5,724 nucleotides of DNA from an uncultured Massilia sp. (GCA_946886065.1 CAMPHU010000277.1:1-5724); one strand, 5' to 3'. Shown: positions 1 to 5,653, numbered from the stretch's first letter. Made by a program: numbers and translations. The notes: a model not told the origin generated them from the letters alone.

Positions 1-9
1 TCTTTCCGC

Positions 10-77
10 TCGTCTTTCCTCCTGCTTAAAAAAGTTGGAACTTTTCCGCCGCTCCGGCGGAATAGAGGTAAAGATGA
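10..77 (+). promoter_or_regulatory. Leader able to form a structure hiding the ribosome binding site and start of the sigma gene
   Basis: Bases 10-21 (TCGTCTTTCCTC) are complementary to 65-77, which contain the Shine-Dalgarno GAGG (65-68) and the ATG (74-76). I count 12 pairs: 10-77, 11-76, 12-75 (G-U), 13-74, 14-73, 15-72, 16-71, 17-70, then a bulged base 69, then 18-68 to 21-65. Inside this stem is a perfect hairpin, TTCCGCCG-CTC-CGGCGGAA at 44-62. A competing small hairpin, GGAA-CTT-TTCC at 37-47, uses the same TTCC. The complementarity is directly visible. A role in translational control, such as an RNA thermometer or switch, is inference and requires a transcript that starts at or before base 10. 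Confidence 0.4.
37..43 (+). promoter_or_regulatory. GGAACTT, matching the -35 element of sigma-E-type promoters
   Basis: The heptamer GGAACTT is identical to the -35 consensus of RpoE-type ECF promoters and lies directly in front of an ECF sigma gene, where autoregulation is common. No convincing -10 element follows 15-17 bases later; the sequence there is GGAATAG. A transcript from such a promoter would begin near base 70 and would lose the ribosome binding site at 64-68. The motif is therefore recorded as a weak candidate only. Confidence 0.2.
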
Positions 78-700
78 CCGCCATGACCACGACCTCCGAA
101 TCCTCCGACACCGAGCTGCTGCGCCAGATGCAGGCAGGAACCGCTGCCGCCTTCGCGGCGCTGTACCGGCGGCACCAGGGCCCGCTGTACCGTTTCGCCT
201 TGCTGCGCTGCGGCTCCGGCGACACCGCCGCCGACGTGGTGCAGGAAGCCTTCATGGCGCTGATGACGGGCCGCCTCGGCTACGACCCGCTGCGCGGGCA
301 GCTGCAGCACTTCCTGTTCGGCGTGGCGCGCAACCTGATCCTGAAGCTGGAAGAGCCGCAGCGGCGCCAGGTGGCCCTGGCCGAGCCGAGCGAGGACGGG
401 GACGGTGAAGCGGACCTGGATCCGGACCAGGCTTGCAGCGCGCAGGAGCCCTTGGGCCGCCTGCTGGAAAACGAAGCGGCCGAACAGGTGCGCCGCGCGC
501 TGGCCCTGCTGCCGCCGCATTACCGCGACCCGGTCATCCTGTACGAACTGCACGACCTGTCTTACCAGGAGATCGCCGCGATCTGCCAGGTGGACATCGG
601 CACGGTGCGCTCGCGCCTGGCGCGCGGCCGGGCGGCGCTGGCCAGGCGCCTCAAGGCGCTGCACCCGGCGGCCCATGCCGTGGCCCATTCTGCGGCCTGA
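74..700 (+). CDS. ECF-type RNA polymerase sigma factor
   Basis: This 208-residue protein has the two-domain layout of extracytoplasmic-function sigma factors, which bind core RNA polymerase and direct it to a small stress regulon. Region 2 spans about residues 12-92, with the core-binding/-10 helix signature DVVQEAFMAL (54-63). An acidic linker (about 104-125, EDGDGEADLDPD) joins it to region 4 (about 135-193). There LPPHYRDPVILYELHDLSY leads into a helix-turn-helix, YQEIAAICQVDIGTVRSRLARGR (164-186), that would read the -35 box. The ATG at 74 was chosen because AGAGG (64-68) lies five bases upstream. A TTG at 35 in the same frame has no ribosome binding site and would run through the leader hairpin. 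An ATG at 83 is possible but badly spaced. The next gene starts 17 bases after the stop, so the two are probably cotranscribed. The ECF subgroup cannot be assigned by eye. Confidence 0.95.
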   Translation: MTAMTTTSESSDTELLRQMQAGTAAAFAALYRRHQGPLYRFALLRCGSGDTAADVVQEAFMALMTGRLGYDPLRGQLQHFLFGVARNLILKLEEPQRRQVALAEPSEDGDGEADLDPDQACSAQEPLGRLLENEAAEQVRRALALLPPHYRDPVILYELHDLSYQEIAAICQVDIGTVRSRLARGRAALARRLKALHPAAHAVAHSAA

Positions 701-717
701 AAAGAAGGAACACGAAC

Positions 718-1218
718 ATGAACATGAATGACGACAAGGACATGCCTGAACCGCTGCTGGCGGCCCACTTCGACGCGCTGCGCACCGAACTGGCCGGACG
801 CGACGCCCCGCGCTGCGTGGAAAAGGAGTTGATGCAGGCCTTCTCCCGCCAGTTCCCGAAGAAGCGCCGCTGGTACCAGCGGCTGTCCCCGCCCCAGTGG
901 GGCGCGGCCGGCGCCCTGTGCTCCCTGAGCGTGGTGGCGATGCTGCTGGCGCTGTCGCCGCACCGCGCCGTCACGGTGGGCGCGCCCGTGCTCGGCCTGG
1001 GCATGGACAAGGGCGCCGCCTTCATCGCGCTCGAATCGCTCGAGCGCATCGAACAGGAACCGGACACCCGCGTGGTCGAAGCCGATCTGCCGCGCGCGGC
1101 GCTGGCGCCGCTGGGCGTGCCGCTCGACCCGGCCAGCGCGGCCGCCACGGTACGCGCCGAAATGCTGGTGGCGGCCGATGGCCACCCCCTGGCGGTGCGC
1201 CTGAGCGACATCCAGTAA
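718..1218 (+). CDS. Single-pass membrane protein of unknown family, candidate anti-sigma factor
   Basis: I do not recognise the family. The 166-residue product has a charged N-terminal part (1-60) ending in a basic stretch (KKRRWYQR, about 48-55). One hydrophobic segment follows at about 61-80 (WGAAGALCSLSVVAMLLALS). The C-terminal part, about 85 residues, would lie in the periplasm if the positive-inside rule holds. This is the topology of many anti-sigma factors, and the gene directly follows the sigma gene. It has no HxxxCxxC zinc anti-sigma motif; its only cysteines are 33 and 68. ATG 718 was chosen because AAGGA (705-709) lies eight bases upstream. The reading frame is open back to 433, but that part overlaps the sigma gene. 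The downstream gene begins 46 bases after the stop. That this is a gene is well supported by frame, ribosome binding site and spacing; the anti-sigma role rests only on position and topology. Confidence 0.85.
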   Translation: MNMNDDKDMPEPLLAAHFDALRTELAGRDAPRCVEKELMQAFSRQFPKKRRWYQRLSPPQWGAAGALCSLSVVAMLLALSPHRAVTVGAPVLGLGMDKGAAFIALESLERIEQEPDTRVVEADLPRAALAPLGVPLDPASAAATVRAEMLVAADGHPLAVRLSDIQ

Positions 1219-1264
1219 TCCGACACCCTGTAGTCGACACACCCCTAGCTATCCAAAGGAAGCC

Positions 1265-2335
1265 ATGATGACCAAGAAGATCCTGATTGCCGCACTGCTG
1301 GCCTGCGCGTTCACCCCCGCCATGGCCGAGGACATGAGCGAGGCCGATAACCCGGCCGAGCGCGTGGAGCGCCGCATCGTCACCCGCCTGGGCGGCATGG
1401 AAGAAATGCACATGCTCGACACCATGCCGATGATGTCCGGCGCCATCCTGCCGCTGCACGGCGGGCGCGTGGTCAAGAACGCGCCCTACAGCGCGCTGGC
1501 GGTGTCCGAGCGCATCCAGCATCTGGCCGACGGCAACCAGATCGTCCGCAAGAGCAGCGCGATGAACTACCGCGACAGCGCCGGCCGCACCCGCAGCGAG
1601 GTCCGCGACGACAATGGCGAGGTGCGCCTCGTGACCATCCACGATCCGGCCGAAGGCGTGCGCTATGTGCTGCGTCCCAAGAACAAGACCGCGACCAGGA
1701 TCGGCGCGTCGGGCGACATGGCGCGCGCCGCGGCGGAACAGGCGCGCGCGGCCGCCGCCCAGGCCCGCGCCTCCGGCGAGCACGCCAGGATGGCGGCCGA
1801 ACGGGCGCGCGAGCGCATCGAGCAGCTGCGCAAGGAAGGCAAGCTGCCCGAAGGCGGGCGCTTCATCGTCAAGGAAGTGGAGCGCGACGGCGAGCACAAG
1901 GACGTGCGCATCCGCATCGCCCAGCCGGGCGCCGAAGCCGCGCTGGCAGCGCGCGAGATGTCGGTGCAACTGGGGCCGATGATCGCGGGTGCGATCGGCG
2001 ACGGCAAATGGTCGTCCAAGGCCGCGACCCGCGACCTTGGCACGCGCGAGTTCTCGGGCGTGAAGGCGCAGGGACGCCAGCGCAGCTACGAGATCCCGGC
2101 CGGCGAGATCGGCAACCGCAACCCGATCACGGTCTCGAGCGAGACCTGGACCTCCCCCGACCTTCAGATGCTGGTCTACCACAAGCGCAGCGACCCGCGC
2201 AGCGGCGAGATGGTGTACCGCCTGGAGGATCTGAAGCGCGAGGAACCGGCGGCGGCGCTGTTCACGGTACCGTCCGACTACACGGTCAAGGATGCAATGG
2301 CGCCGCGGCGCACCGTGATCAAGAAGGGCGAGTGA
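1265..2335 (+). CDS. Exported protein with Ala/Arg-rich helical insert, possibly LolA/RseB-like
   Basis: The 356-residue product starts with a Sec signal peptide (MMTKKILIAALLACAFTPAMA, likely cut before Glu22), so it should be periplasmic or outer-membrane associated. Residues 72-142 (APYSALAVSERIQHLADG, then NYRDSAGRTRSEVRDDNGEV) and 273-342 (SSETWTSPDLQMLVYHKR, DPRSGEMVYRLEDLKREEP, LFTVPSDYTVKD) resemble two conserved blocks of secreted proteins of unknown function that I recall from acidobacteria and proteobacteria. The ending 'YRLxxLxxxEPxxxLFxVPxxY' recalls the C-terminal pattern of the LolA/RseB fold. Between the blocks lies an Ala/Arg/Glu-rich segment (about 151-191) that should form a long helix or coiled coil. 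AAGGA at 1256-1260 is four bases from ATG 1265 and seven from ATG 1268, so the start may be one codon later. It is the third gene of the sigma operon. The exact function is unknown; envelope-stress sensing or a structural target of the sigma factor are both possible. Confidence 0.88.
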   Translation: MMTKKILIAALLACAFTPAMAEDMSEADNPAERVERRIVTRLGGMEEMHMLDTMPMMSGAILPLHGGRVVKNAPYSALAVSERIQHLADGNQIVRKSSAMNYRDSAGRTRSEVRDDNGEVRLVTIHDPAEGVRYVLRPKNKTATRIGASGDMARAAAEQARAAAAQARASGEHARMAAERARERIEQLRKEGKLPEGGRFIVKEVERDGEHKDVRIRIAQPGAEAALAAREMSVQLGPMIAGAIGDGKWSSKAATRDLGTREFSGVKAQGRQRSYEIPAGEIGNRNPITVSSETWTSPDLQMLVYHKRSDPRSGEMVYRLEDLKREEPAAALFTVPSDYTVKDAMAPRRTVIKKGE

Positions 2336-2348
2336 ACATCGCGATCAC

Positions 2349-2363
2349 GCCATCTCGCATGGC
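2349..2363 (+). other. Small hairpin behind the sigma operon
   Basis: GCCAT-CTCGC-ATGGC forms a 5-bp stem with a 5-base loop 13 bases after the stop of the exported-protein gene, followed by TTGACGG. It is weak and has no T-run, so it could be chance. The main candidate terminator for this operon is the larger palindrome at 2400-2429. Confidence 0.2.
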
Positions 2364-2399
2364 TTGACGGTCCACCCTGCGCATCGCCAGGGCTGACAT

Positions 2400-2429
2400 G
2401 ACAACGGCGCCCCGCGGGGCGCCGTTGTC
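2400..2429. terminator. Perfect 30-bp palindrome, probable bidirectional terminator
   Basis: Bases 2400-2414 are the exact reverse complement of 2415-2429, with core GGCGCCCCGCGGGGCGCC. With a four-base loop this gives a 13-bp, very GC-rich stem. It sits between two convergent genes ending at 2335 (+) and 2447 (-), where a shared terminator is expected. Neither side carries a real T-tract; only CCTTG follows on the + strand. Termination may therefore be inefficient or factor-assisted. The palindrome is seen directly; its function is inferred from position. Confidence 0.7.
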
Positions 2430-2446
2430 CTTGATGCGCCAGGCGT

Positions 2447-2938
2447 TCAGCCGGGGCGCTTGCGCAGGATGTCGTCGGCAAACCATTCGTCGAGCATCCG
2501 CTTCTCGTAGCGCAGGCTCTCGCTGTCCCAGTGCCGGTTGATGCGGTGCAGGTAGTTCATGTCCGAGATCTTGGCTTCGCCGCTTCTCAGCACCTGCCCG
2601 TTCTCGGTCAGGGTGTAGCGCAGCACGATGATCGGCCAGTCGGCCTGGCCTTTCAGGATGCGCAGGTCGCGCGCCGCGCGCGAATTCGGGTACTCGCGGC
2701 CCGCGAGGTCGACGTCGGTCACCTCGATGGCCAGGTCCTGCCCTTGCGGCAGGGACTTGCCCAGCTTGGTGAAATAGTCGCTCAGGTCGCGCAGTACTTC
2801 CTCGCGCTCCCAGGGCGAGAACGGCAGGTCGGAAAACTTGTCCGGCTCGATGTACTTCACGGTGACACCCGCCGATGCGGCGCCCGCGCCCAGCGCGAGC
2901 AGGCCCGCCAGGGCCAGGTTGCGAATCAGGGTATTCAT
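2447..2938 (-). CDS. Secreted DUF3016 domain protein
   Basis: The 163-residue product has a signal peptide (MNTLIRNLALAGLLALGAGAASA, likely cut before Gly24) and so should reside in the periplasm. The mature part matches what I know of DUF3016, a small proteobacterial family without assigned function. It runs from VTVKYIEPDKFSDLPFSPWE (25-44) through LAIEVTDVDLAGREYP (69-84), the ADWPIIVLRYTL strand pair (99-110) and EAKISDMNYL (121-130) to LRYEKRMLDEWFADDI (142-157). Length is normal for the family and no key part is missing. The start at 2938 is supported by GAGGT (2950-2946 on the minus strand) eight bases upstream; the 10-mer GAGGTAAAGA there is identical to that in front of the sigma gene. 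It is a single gene, convergent with the sigma operon and divergent from the glycosylase gene. An array of 11-bp repeats begins 17 bp upstream of its start codon and may control it. Confidence 0.93.
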   Translation of the reverse strand: MNTLIRNLALAGLLALGAGAASAGVTVKYIEPDKFSDLPFSPWEREEVLRDLSDYFTKLGKSLPQGQDLAIEVTDVDLAGREYPNSRAARDLRILKGQADWPIIVLRYTLTENGQVLRSGEAKISDMNYLHRINRHWDSESLRYEKRMLDEWFADDILRKRPG

Positions 2939-2955
2939 CGTCTTTACCTCACTTG

Positions 2956-3021
2956 GTGACTAGTCCTTGACTACTCGTTGACTACGCTTTGACTGCTCAT
3001 TGACTGCTCGTTGACCGCCCC
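2956..3021. repeat. Six tandem 11-bp units, consensus TTGACTRCTCG
   Basis: Units start at 2956, 2967, 2978, 2989, 3000 and 3011. They read GTGACTAGTCC, TTGACTACTCG, TTGACTACGCT, TTGACTGCTCA, TTGACTGCTCG and TTGACCGCCCC. The TGAC core is present in all six and the outer units are the most diverged. The 11-bp period is near one helical turn, so the cores would lie on one face of the DNA. The array lies between divergent genes, just upstream of the DUF3016 ribosome binding site. It may be a multi-site operator for a regulator, for example of the response-regulator type that binds 11-bp direct repeats, or a minisatellite produced by replication slippage. The repeat itself is certain by inspection. 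Confidence 0.9.
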
Positions 3022-3033
3022 TCGGCTTCCCTG

Positions 3034-3060
3034 CGACCGGTCGTTTCATCATTCAATATA
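3034..3060 (-). promoter_or_regulatory. Possible promoter region for the DUF3016 gene
   Basis: Read on the minus strand, TATATT (3060-3055) matches five of six bases of a sigma-70 -10 box. It lies about 115 bases upstream of the DUF3016 start, with the 11-bp repeat array in the resulting leader. No good -35 box is visible 16-18 bases further upstream. A 10-bp palindrome, CGACCGGTCG (3034-3043), follows near the expected transcription start and could be an operator. All of this is weak evidence. Confidence 0.2.
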
Positions 3061-3174
3061 CGCCGCTTTACCCGGCCGTGCTCGCCTGTAATCGTCGGAG
3101 TTTTGTATCGAAATGTTAGGCCCCGCACACGGCATTTTCACACTCGCGGCGACAATGGCGCAGGGAGGTCAGCC

Positions 3175-3915
3175 GTGCCGGAAGGTCCATCGCTCTACTT
3201 GCTGAAAGAACAAACCGCGCGCTTCGTCGGGCAGGACATCGTGCGCGCCGAGGGCAATACCTGGGCCATCGACAAGGCGCGCCTGGTGGGCCAGCCCATC
3301 CTGGCCATCCACACCTGGGGCAAGCATCTCCTGATCGAGACGCCGGCCATGGTCTTGCGCATCCACTTCCTGCTGTTCGGCACCTACCGCATCGACGAGC
3401 GGCGCGACAAGGAAGCGCGCCTCTCGCTCGCCACCAGCGGCGGCGGCGAAATGAACTTCTACGCCTGCTCGGTCAAGGAGATCGACCGCGACACCTTTGC
3501 CGCCTACGACTTCAGCGCGGACGTGATGTCCGCCCAGTGGGACCCGAAGAAGGCGCGCAAGAAGCTGCGCGCCCGCCCTGAACTCCTGGCCTGCGACGCC
3601 CTGCTCGACCAGGACATCTTTTCGGGCGTGGGCAACATCATCAAGAACGAAGTGCTGTTCCGCATCCGCGTGCATCCCCTCTCGGCCGTGGGCGCCCTGC
3701 CCGCGGCCAAGCTGCGCCAGCTGGTCGACGAGGCGCGTCAATACAGCTTCGATTTCCTGGAATGGAAGCGCCGGTTCGTGCTCAAGCAGCACTGGCAAGC
3801 CCATGCCCAGCGCACCTGCCCGCGCTGCAAGATCCCTTTGCATAAGGCGAACCTCGGCCAGACCCGGCGCCGCAGCTTCTGGTGCGAGCGTTGCCAGAAA
3901 CACTACGGCGGCTAG
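3175..3915 (+). CDS. Fpg/Nei-family DNA glycosylase/AP lyase (endonuclease VIII-like)
   Basis: The 246-residue protein is a base-excision repair enzyme that removes oxidised bases and cuts the strand by beta/delta elimination. The start is GTG at 3175, because only this start puts the catalytic Pro2-Glu3 (PEGPS) at the N-terminus; GGAGG (3164-3168) lies six bases upstream. An in-frame TTG at 3103 has no ribosome binding site and would block the catalytic proline. Further marks are the conserved lysine of the N-terminal beta domain (K50 in WGKHLLIE), the helix-two-turn-helix LLDQDIFSGVGNIIKNEVLF (143-162), and a C-terminal zinc finger with Cys215, 218, 237 and 240 containing RRRSFWCERCQ. HFLLFG (64-69) aligns by eye with the void-filling loop of E. 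coli Nei (HNQLYG), so Nei-like is favoured over Fpg. Length is slightly below the 260-270 usual for the family, but all key parts are present. It is a single gene with no obvious partner. Confidence 0.95.
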   Translation: MPEGPSLYLLKEQTARFVGQDIVRAEGNTWAIDKARLVGQPILAIHTWGKHLLIETPAMVLRIHFLLFGTYRIDERRDKEARLSLATSGGGEMNFYACSVKEIDRDTFAAYDFSADVMSAQWDPKKARKKLRARPELLACDALLDQDIFSGVGNIIKNEVLFRIRVHPLSAVGALPAAKLRQLVDEARQYSFDFLEWKRRFVLKQHWQAHAQRTCPRCKIPLHKANLGQTRRRSFWCERCQKHYGG

Positions 3916-3942
3916 CCAGCCCGTCGACACGCCAGGACCGGG

Positions 3943-3957
3943 GCGCCAAAACGGCGC
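3943..3957 (+). terminator. Weak hairpin after the glycosylase gene
   Basis: GCGCC-AAAAC-GGCGC forms a 5-bp stem with a five-base loop 27 bases after the glycosylase stop and is followed by ATTTCC. The stem is short and the T-run has only three bases, so this is at best a weak terminator. Confidence 0.3.
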
Positions 3958-3996
3958 ATTTCCACCGGGCTGCCTGCCCCTTTATGCGGCACGCCT

Positions 3997-4006
3997 TCAC
4001 ATGTGA
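3997..4006. promoter_or_regulatory. 10-bp palindrome TCACATGTGA, possible operator
   Basis: TCACATGTGA is a perfect palindrome centred about 36 bp upstream of the -35 box of the next promoter, or about 71 bp before its predicted start. It contains TGTGA and TCACA, but in the reverse order and without the 6-bp spacer of a CRP site, so it is not a standard CRP site. It could bind another dimeric regulator or be chance. Confidence 0.3.
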
Positions 4007-4037
4007 CATCTTTCGCCAACACTTTTACTATTGCCTG

Positions 4038-4066
4038 TTGTTAAGGATCATGAGCCATACTACAAT
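4038..4066 (+). promoter_or_regulatory. Sigma-70-like promoter of the HD-GYP regulator gene
   Basis: TTGTTA (4038-4043) and TACAAT (4061-4066) are separated by exactly 17 bp. They match the -35 box TTGACA in four of six positions and the -10 box TATAAT in five of six. The predicted start is near 4073, giving a leader of about 69 bases before the ATG at 4142. This also argues against the upstream TTG at 4031, which would lie before the transcript start. Confidence 0.6.
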
Positions 4067-4141
4067 CAACTTGACTCGCGGCTATCTTTTTACCAGGCTC
4101 GCGCCCCGTTAACTCGACAATCACGGTATCGGAACACGTTT

Positions 4142-5653
4142 ATGTCCTTCCTGTCCTCCGCCACGCCCAAACTGGCACCATGGAAAGTGTTGTTGGTCGA
4201 CGATGAGCCCGATATCCATGACATCACCAAGCTGACCCTGTCGCGCTTCCGCCTGGACGGCCGTGCGCTGTCCTTCGTGCACGCCTACAGCGGCGCCGAA
4301 GCCAAGGAAGTGCTGGCGCGCGAGAAGGACATCGCCCTGGTGTTCCTGGACGTGGTGATGGAGCGCGAGGACAGCGGCCTGGAAGTGGCGCGCTGGATGC
4401 GCCAGGAGCTGGACAACCAGTTTACCCGCATCGTGCTGCGCACCGGCCAGCCGGGCCAGGCGCCGGAAGAGCGCGTGATCGTCGACTACGACATCAACGA
4501 CTACAAGGAAAAGACCGAGCTCGACCGCACCAAGCTGTTCACCACCACCTTCGCCGCGCTGCGCGCCTACCGCGACATCATGAAGGTCGAGGAAGCGCGC
4601 CGCGTTCAGCTGAACTACCGCGAAGGCCTGGAACGCGTGATCGCGGCCTCGAGCCACCTGTTCAAGCAGCGCAGCCTGAAGGACTTCGCCAACGGCCTGC
4701 TGCAGCAGGTGGTGGCGCTGCTGCGCCTGGAGCAGAGCATGCTGCTGCGCCTGAAGGGCGCGAGCGTGATCACGGGCGAGAGCCAGTACGAAGTGCTGGC
4801 CCAGATCGGCGACCTCGGCGGCGACGAGATCGGCCCGGAACTGGTGGCCCAGCTCGACGATGCGCGCCACAACCGCATCTCGCGCCTGCACGGCGACACC
4901 TATGTCGGCTACTTCCCGAACAACAGCGGCAAGGCCTCGCTGCTGGTGCTCAAGGGCGTGGAAGAGATCTCCGAAATCGACGCCCAGCTGCTCGAGGTAT
5001 TCTGCTCGGGCGTGACGATCGCCTTCGACAACATCCTGCTGAACCAGGAAATCACCGATACCCAGGCCGAACTGATCCTGCGCCTGGGCGACGTGGTGGA
5101 ATCGCGCTCGAACGAGGCGGGCAACCACGTGCGCCGCATGTCGCAGGTCTGCCACCTGCTGGCCCAGGCTTCCGGCATGCCGGAGGAAGAGACGGCGGTG
5201 CTGATGCACGCCGCCCCGATGCACGACGTCGGCAAGATCGCGACCCCGGACGCCGTGCTGCTCAAGCCGGGCCGCCTGACCGAGGAAGAATGGGAAATCA
5301 TGCGCCAGCACCCCACGGTCGGCCTGCAGATCCTGGACGGCTCCTCGCGCCCGATCCTGAAGGCGGCGGCGGTGATCGCCCACCAGCACCACGAGAAGTT
5401 CGACGGCACCGGCTATCCGCAGGGGCTGAAAGGCGAGAACATCCACCCGTACGCGCGCATCGTGGCCGTGGCCGACGTGTTCGACGCGCTGAGCCACAAG
5501 CGCTGCTACAAGGACGCCTGGCCGGCCGAGAAGGTCACCGAGCACCTGCGCGAGGTGGCGGGGCATCATCTCGATCCGTACTACGTCGACCTGCTTATCA
5601 AGAACATGGACAAGGCGATCGCGATCAACAGGAACTGGCCGGACTCGGAATAA
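4142..5653 (+). CDS. Response regulator with DUF3369 and HD-GYP domains (cyclic-di-GMP phosphodiesterase)
   Basis: The 503-residue cytoplasmic protein has three parts. A receiver domain (about 14-145) carries the acidic pair D20/D21, phospho-acceptor D70 in LVFLDVVME, T101 in VLRTGQPG and K124 in YKEKT. A DUF3369 domain, thought to be GAF-like, covers about 155-305. An HD-GYP domain (about 325-495) would hydrolyse cyclic-di-GMP, lowering this second messenger in response to phosphorylation. Its metal and signature residues look intact: H329, H361-D362 (MHDVGKIATPD), H390, H416-H417 and HHEKFDGTGYP (416-426), and D445 in VADVFDAL. ATG 4142 was chosen because the receiver fold begins soon after it and the promoter at 4038-4066 lies upstream; the ribosome binding site is weak (GGAA, 4131-4134). 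The open frame reaches back to a TTG at 4031 without support. No histidine kinase gene adjoins it here, so its partner is unknown. The catalytic state is inferred from motifs. Confidence 0.96.
   Translation: MSFLSSATPKLAPWKVLLVDDEPDIHDITKLTLSRFRLDGRALSFVHAYSGAEAKEVLAREKDIALVFLDVVMEREDSGLEVARWMRQELDNQFTRIVLRTGQPGQAPEERVIVDYDINDYKEKTELDRTKLFTTTFAALRAYRDIMKVEEARRVQLNYREGLERVIAASSHLFKQRSLKDFANGLLQQVVALLRLEQSMLLRLKGASVITGESQYEVLAQIGDLGGDEIGPELVAQLDDARHNRISRLHGDTYVGYFPNNSGKASLLVLKGVEEISEIDAQLLEVFCSGVTIAFDNILLNQEITDTQAELILRLGDVVESRSNEAGNHVRRMSQVCHLLAQASGMPEEETAVLMHAAPMHDVGKIATPDAVLLKPGRLTEEEWEIMRQHPTVGLQILDGSSRPILKAAAVIAHQHHEKFDGTGYPQGLKGENIHPYARIVAVADVFDALSHKRCYKDAWPAEKVTEHLREVAGHHLDPYYVDLLIKNMDKAIAINRNWPDSE

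Noticed and set aside
7..23. Minus-strand GGAGG-like ribosome binding site near the left edge
   Set aside because: No start codon follows on the minus strand before the window edge, at least 17 bases away, which is too far for a normal site. The bases are better explained by pairing with the sigma ribosome binding site.
26..688. Open frame on the - strand opposite the sigma factor
   Set aside because: It is Arg/Gln/Ala-rich shadow coding without motifs; the + strand product has clear sigma regions 2 and 4.
433..717. Upstream extension of the membrane-protein reading frame into the sigma gene
   Set aside because: The frame is open but overlaps conserved region 4 of the sigma factor. ATG 718 has a well-spaced ribosome binding site.
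1022..2182. Long open frame on the - strand (386 codons) opposite the membrane and exported protein genes
   Set aside because: The product is rich in Ala, Gly, His and Arg with no domain, typical of the antisense of GC-rich codons. The + strand genes have ribosome binding sites, a signal peptide and family-like blocks.
2956..3021. CRISPR array
   Set aside because: Units are 11 bp and directly adjacent, with no spacers and no cas genes.
3169..3930. Open frame on the - strand opposite the glycosylase
   Set aside because: It has no recognisable domain and covers an intact Fpg/Nei gene with its catalytic residues and zinc finger.
4071..4080. TTGACTCGCG as a seventh copy of the 11-bp unit or as a -35 box
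   Set aside because: Only the first six bases fit the unit, it stands alone, and no -10 box lies 16-18 bp downstream.
4121..5569. Long open frame on the - strand (482 codons) opposite the HD-GYP gene
   Set aside because: It is His/Val/Gln/Ala-rich and low in complexity, an antisense shadow of a clear REC-DUF3369-HD-GYP gene.
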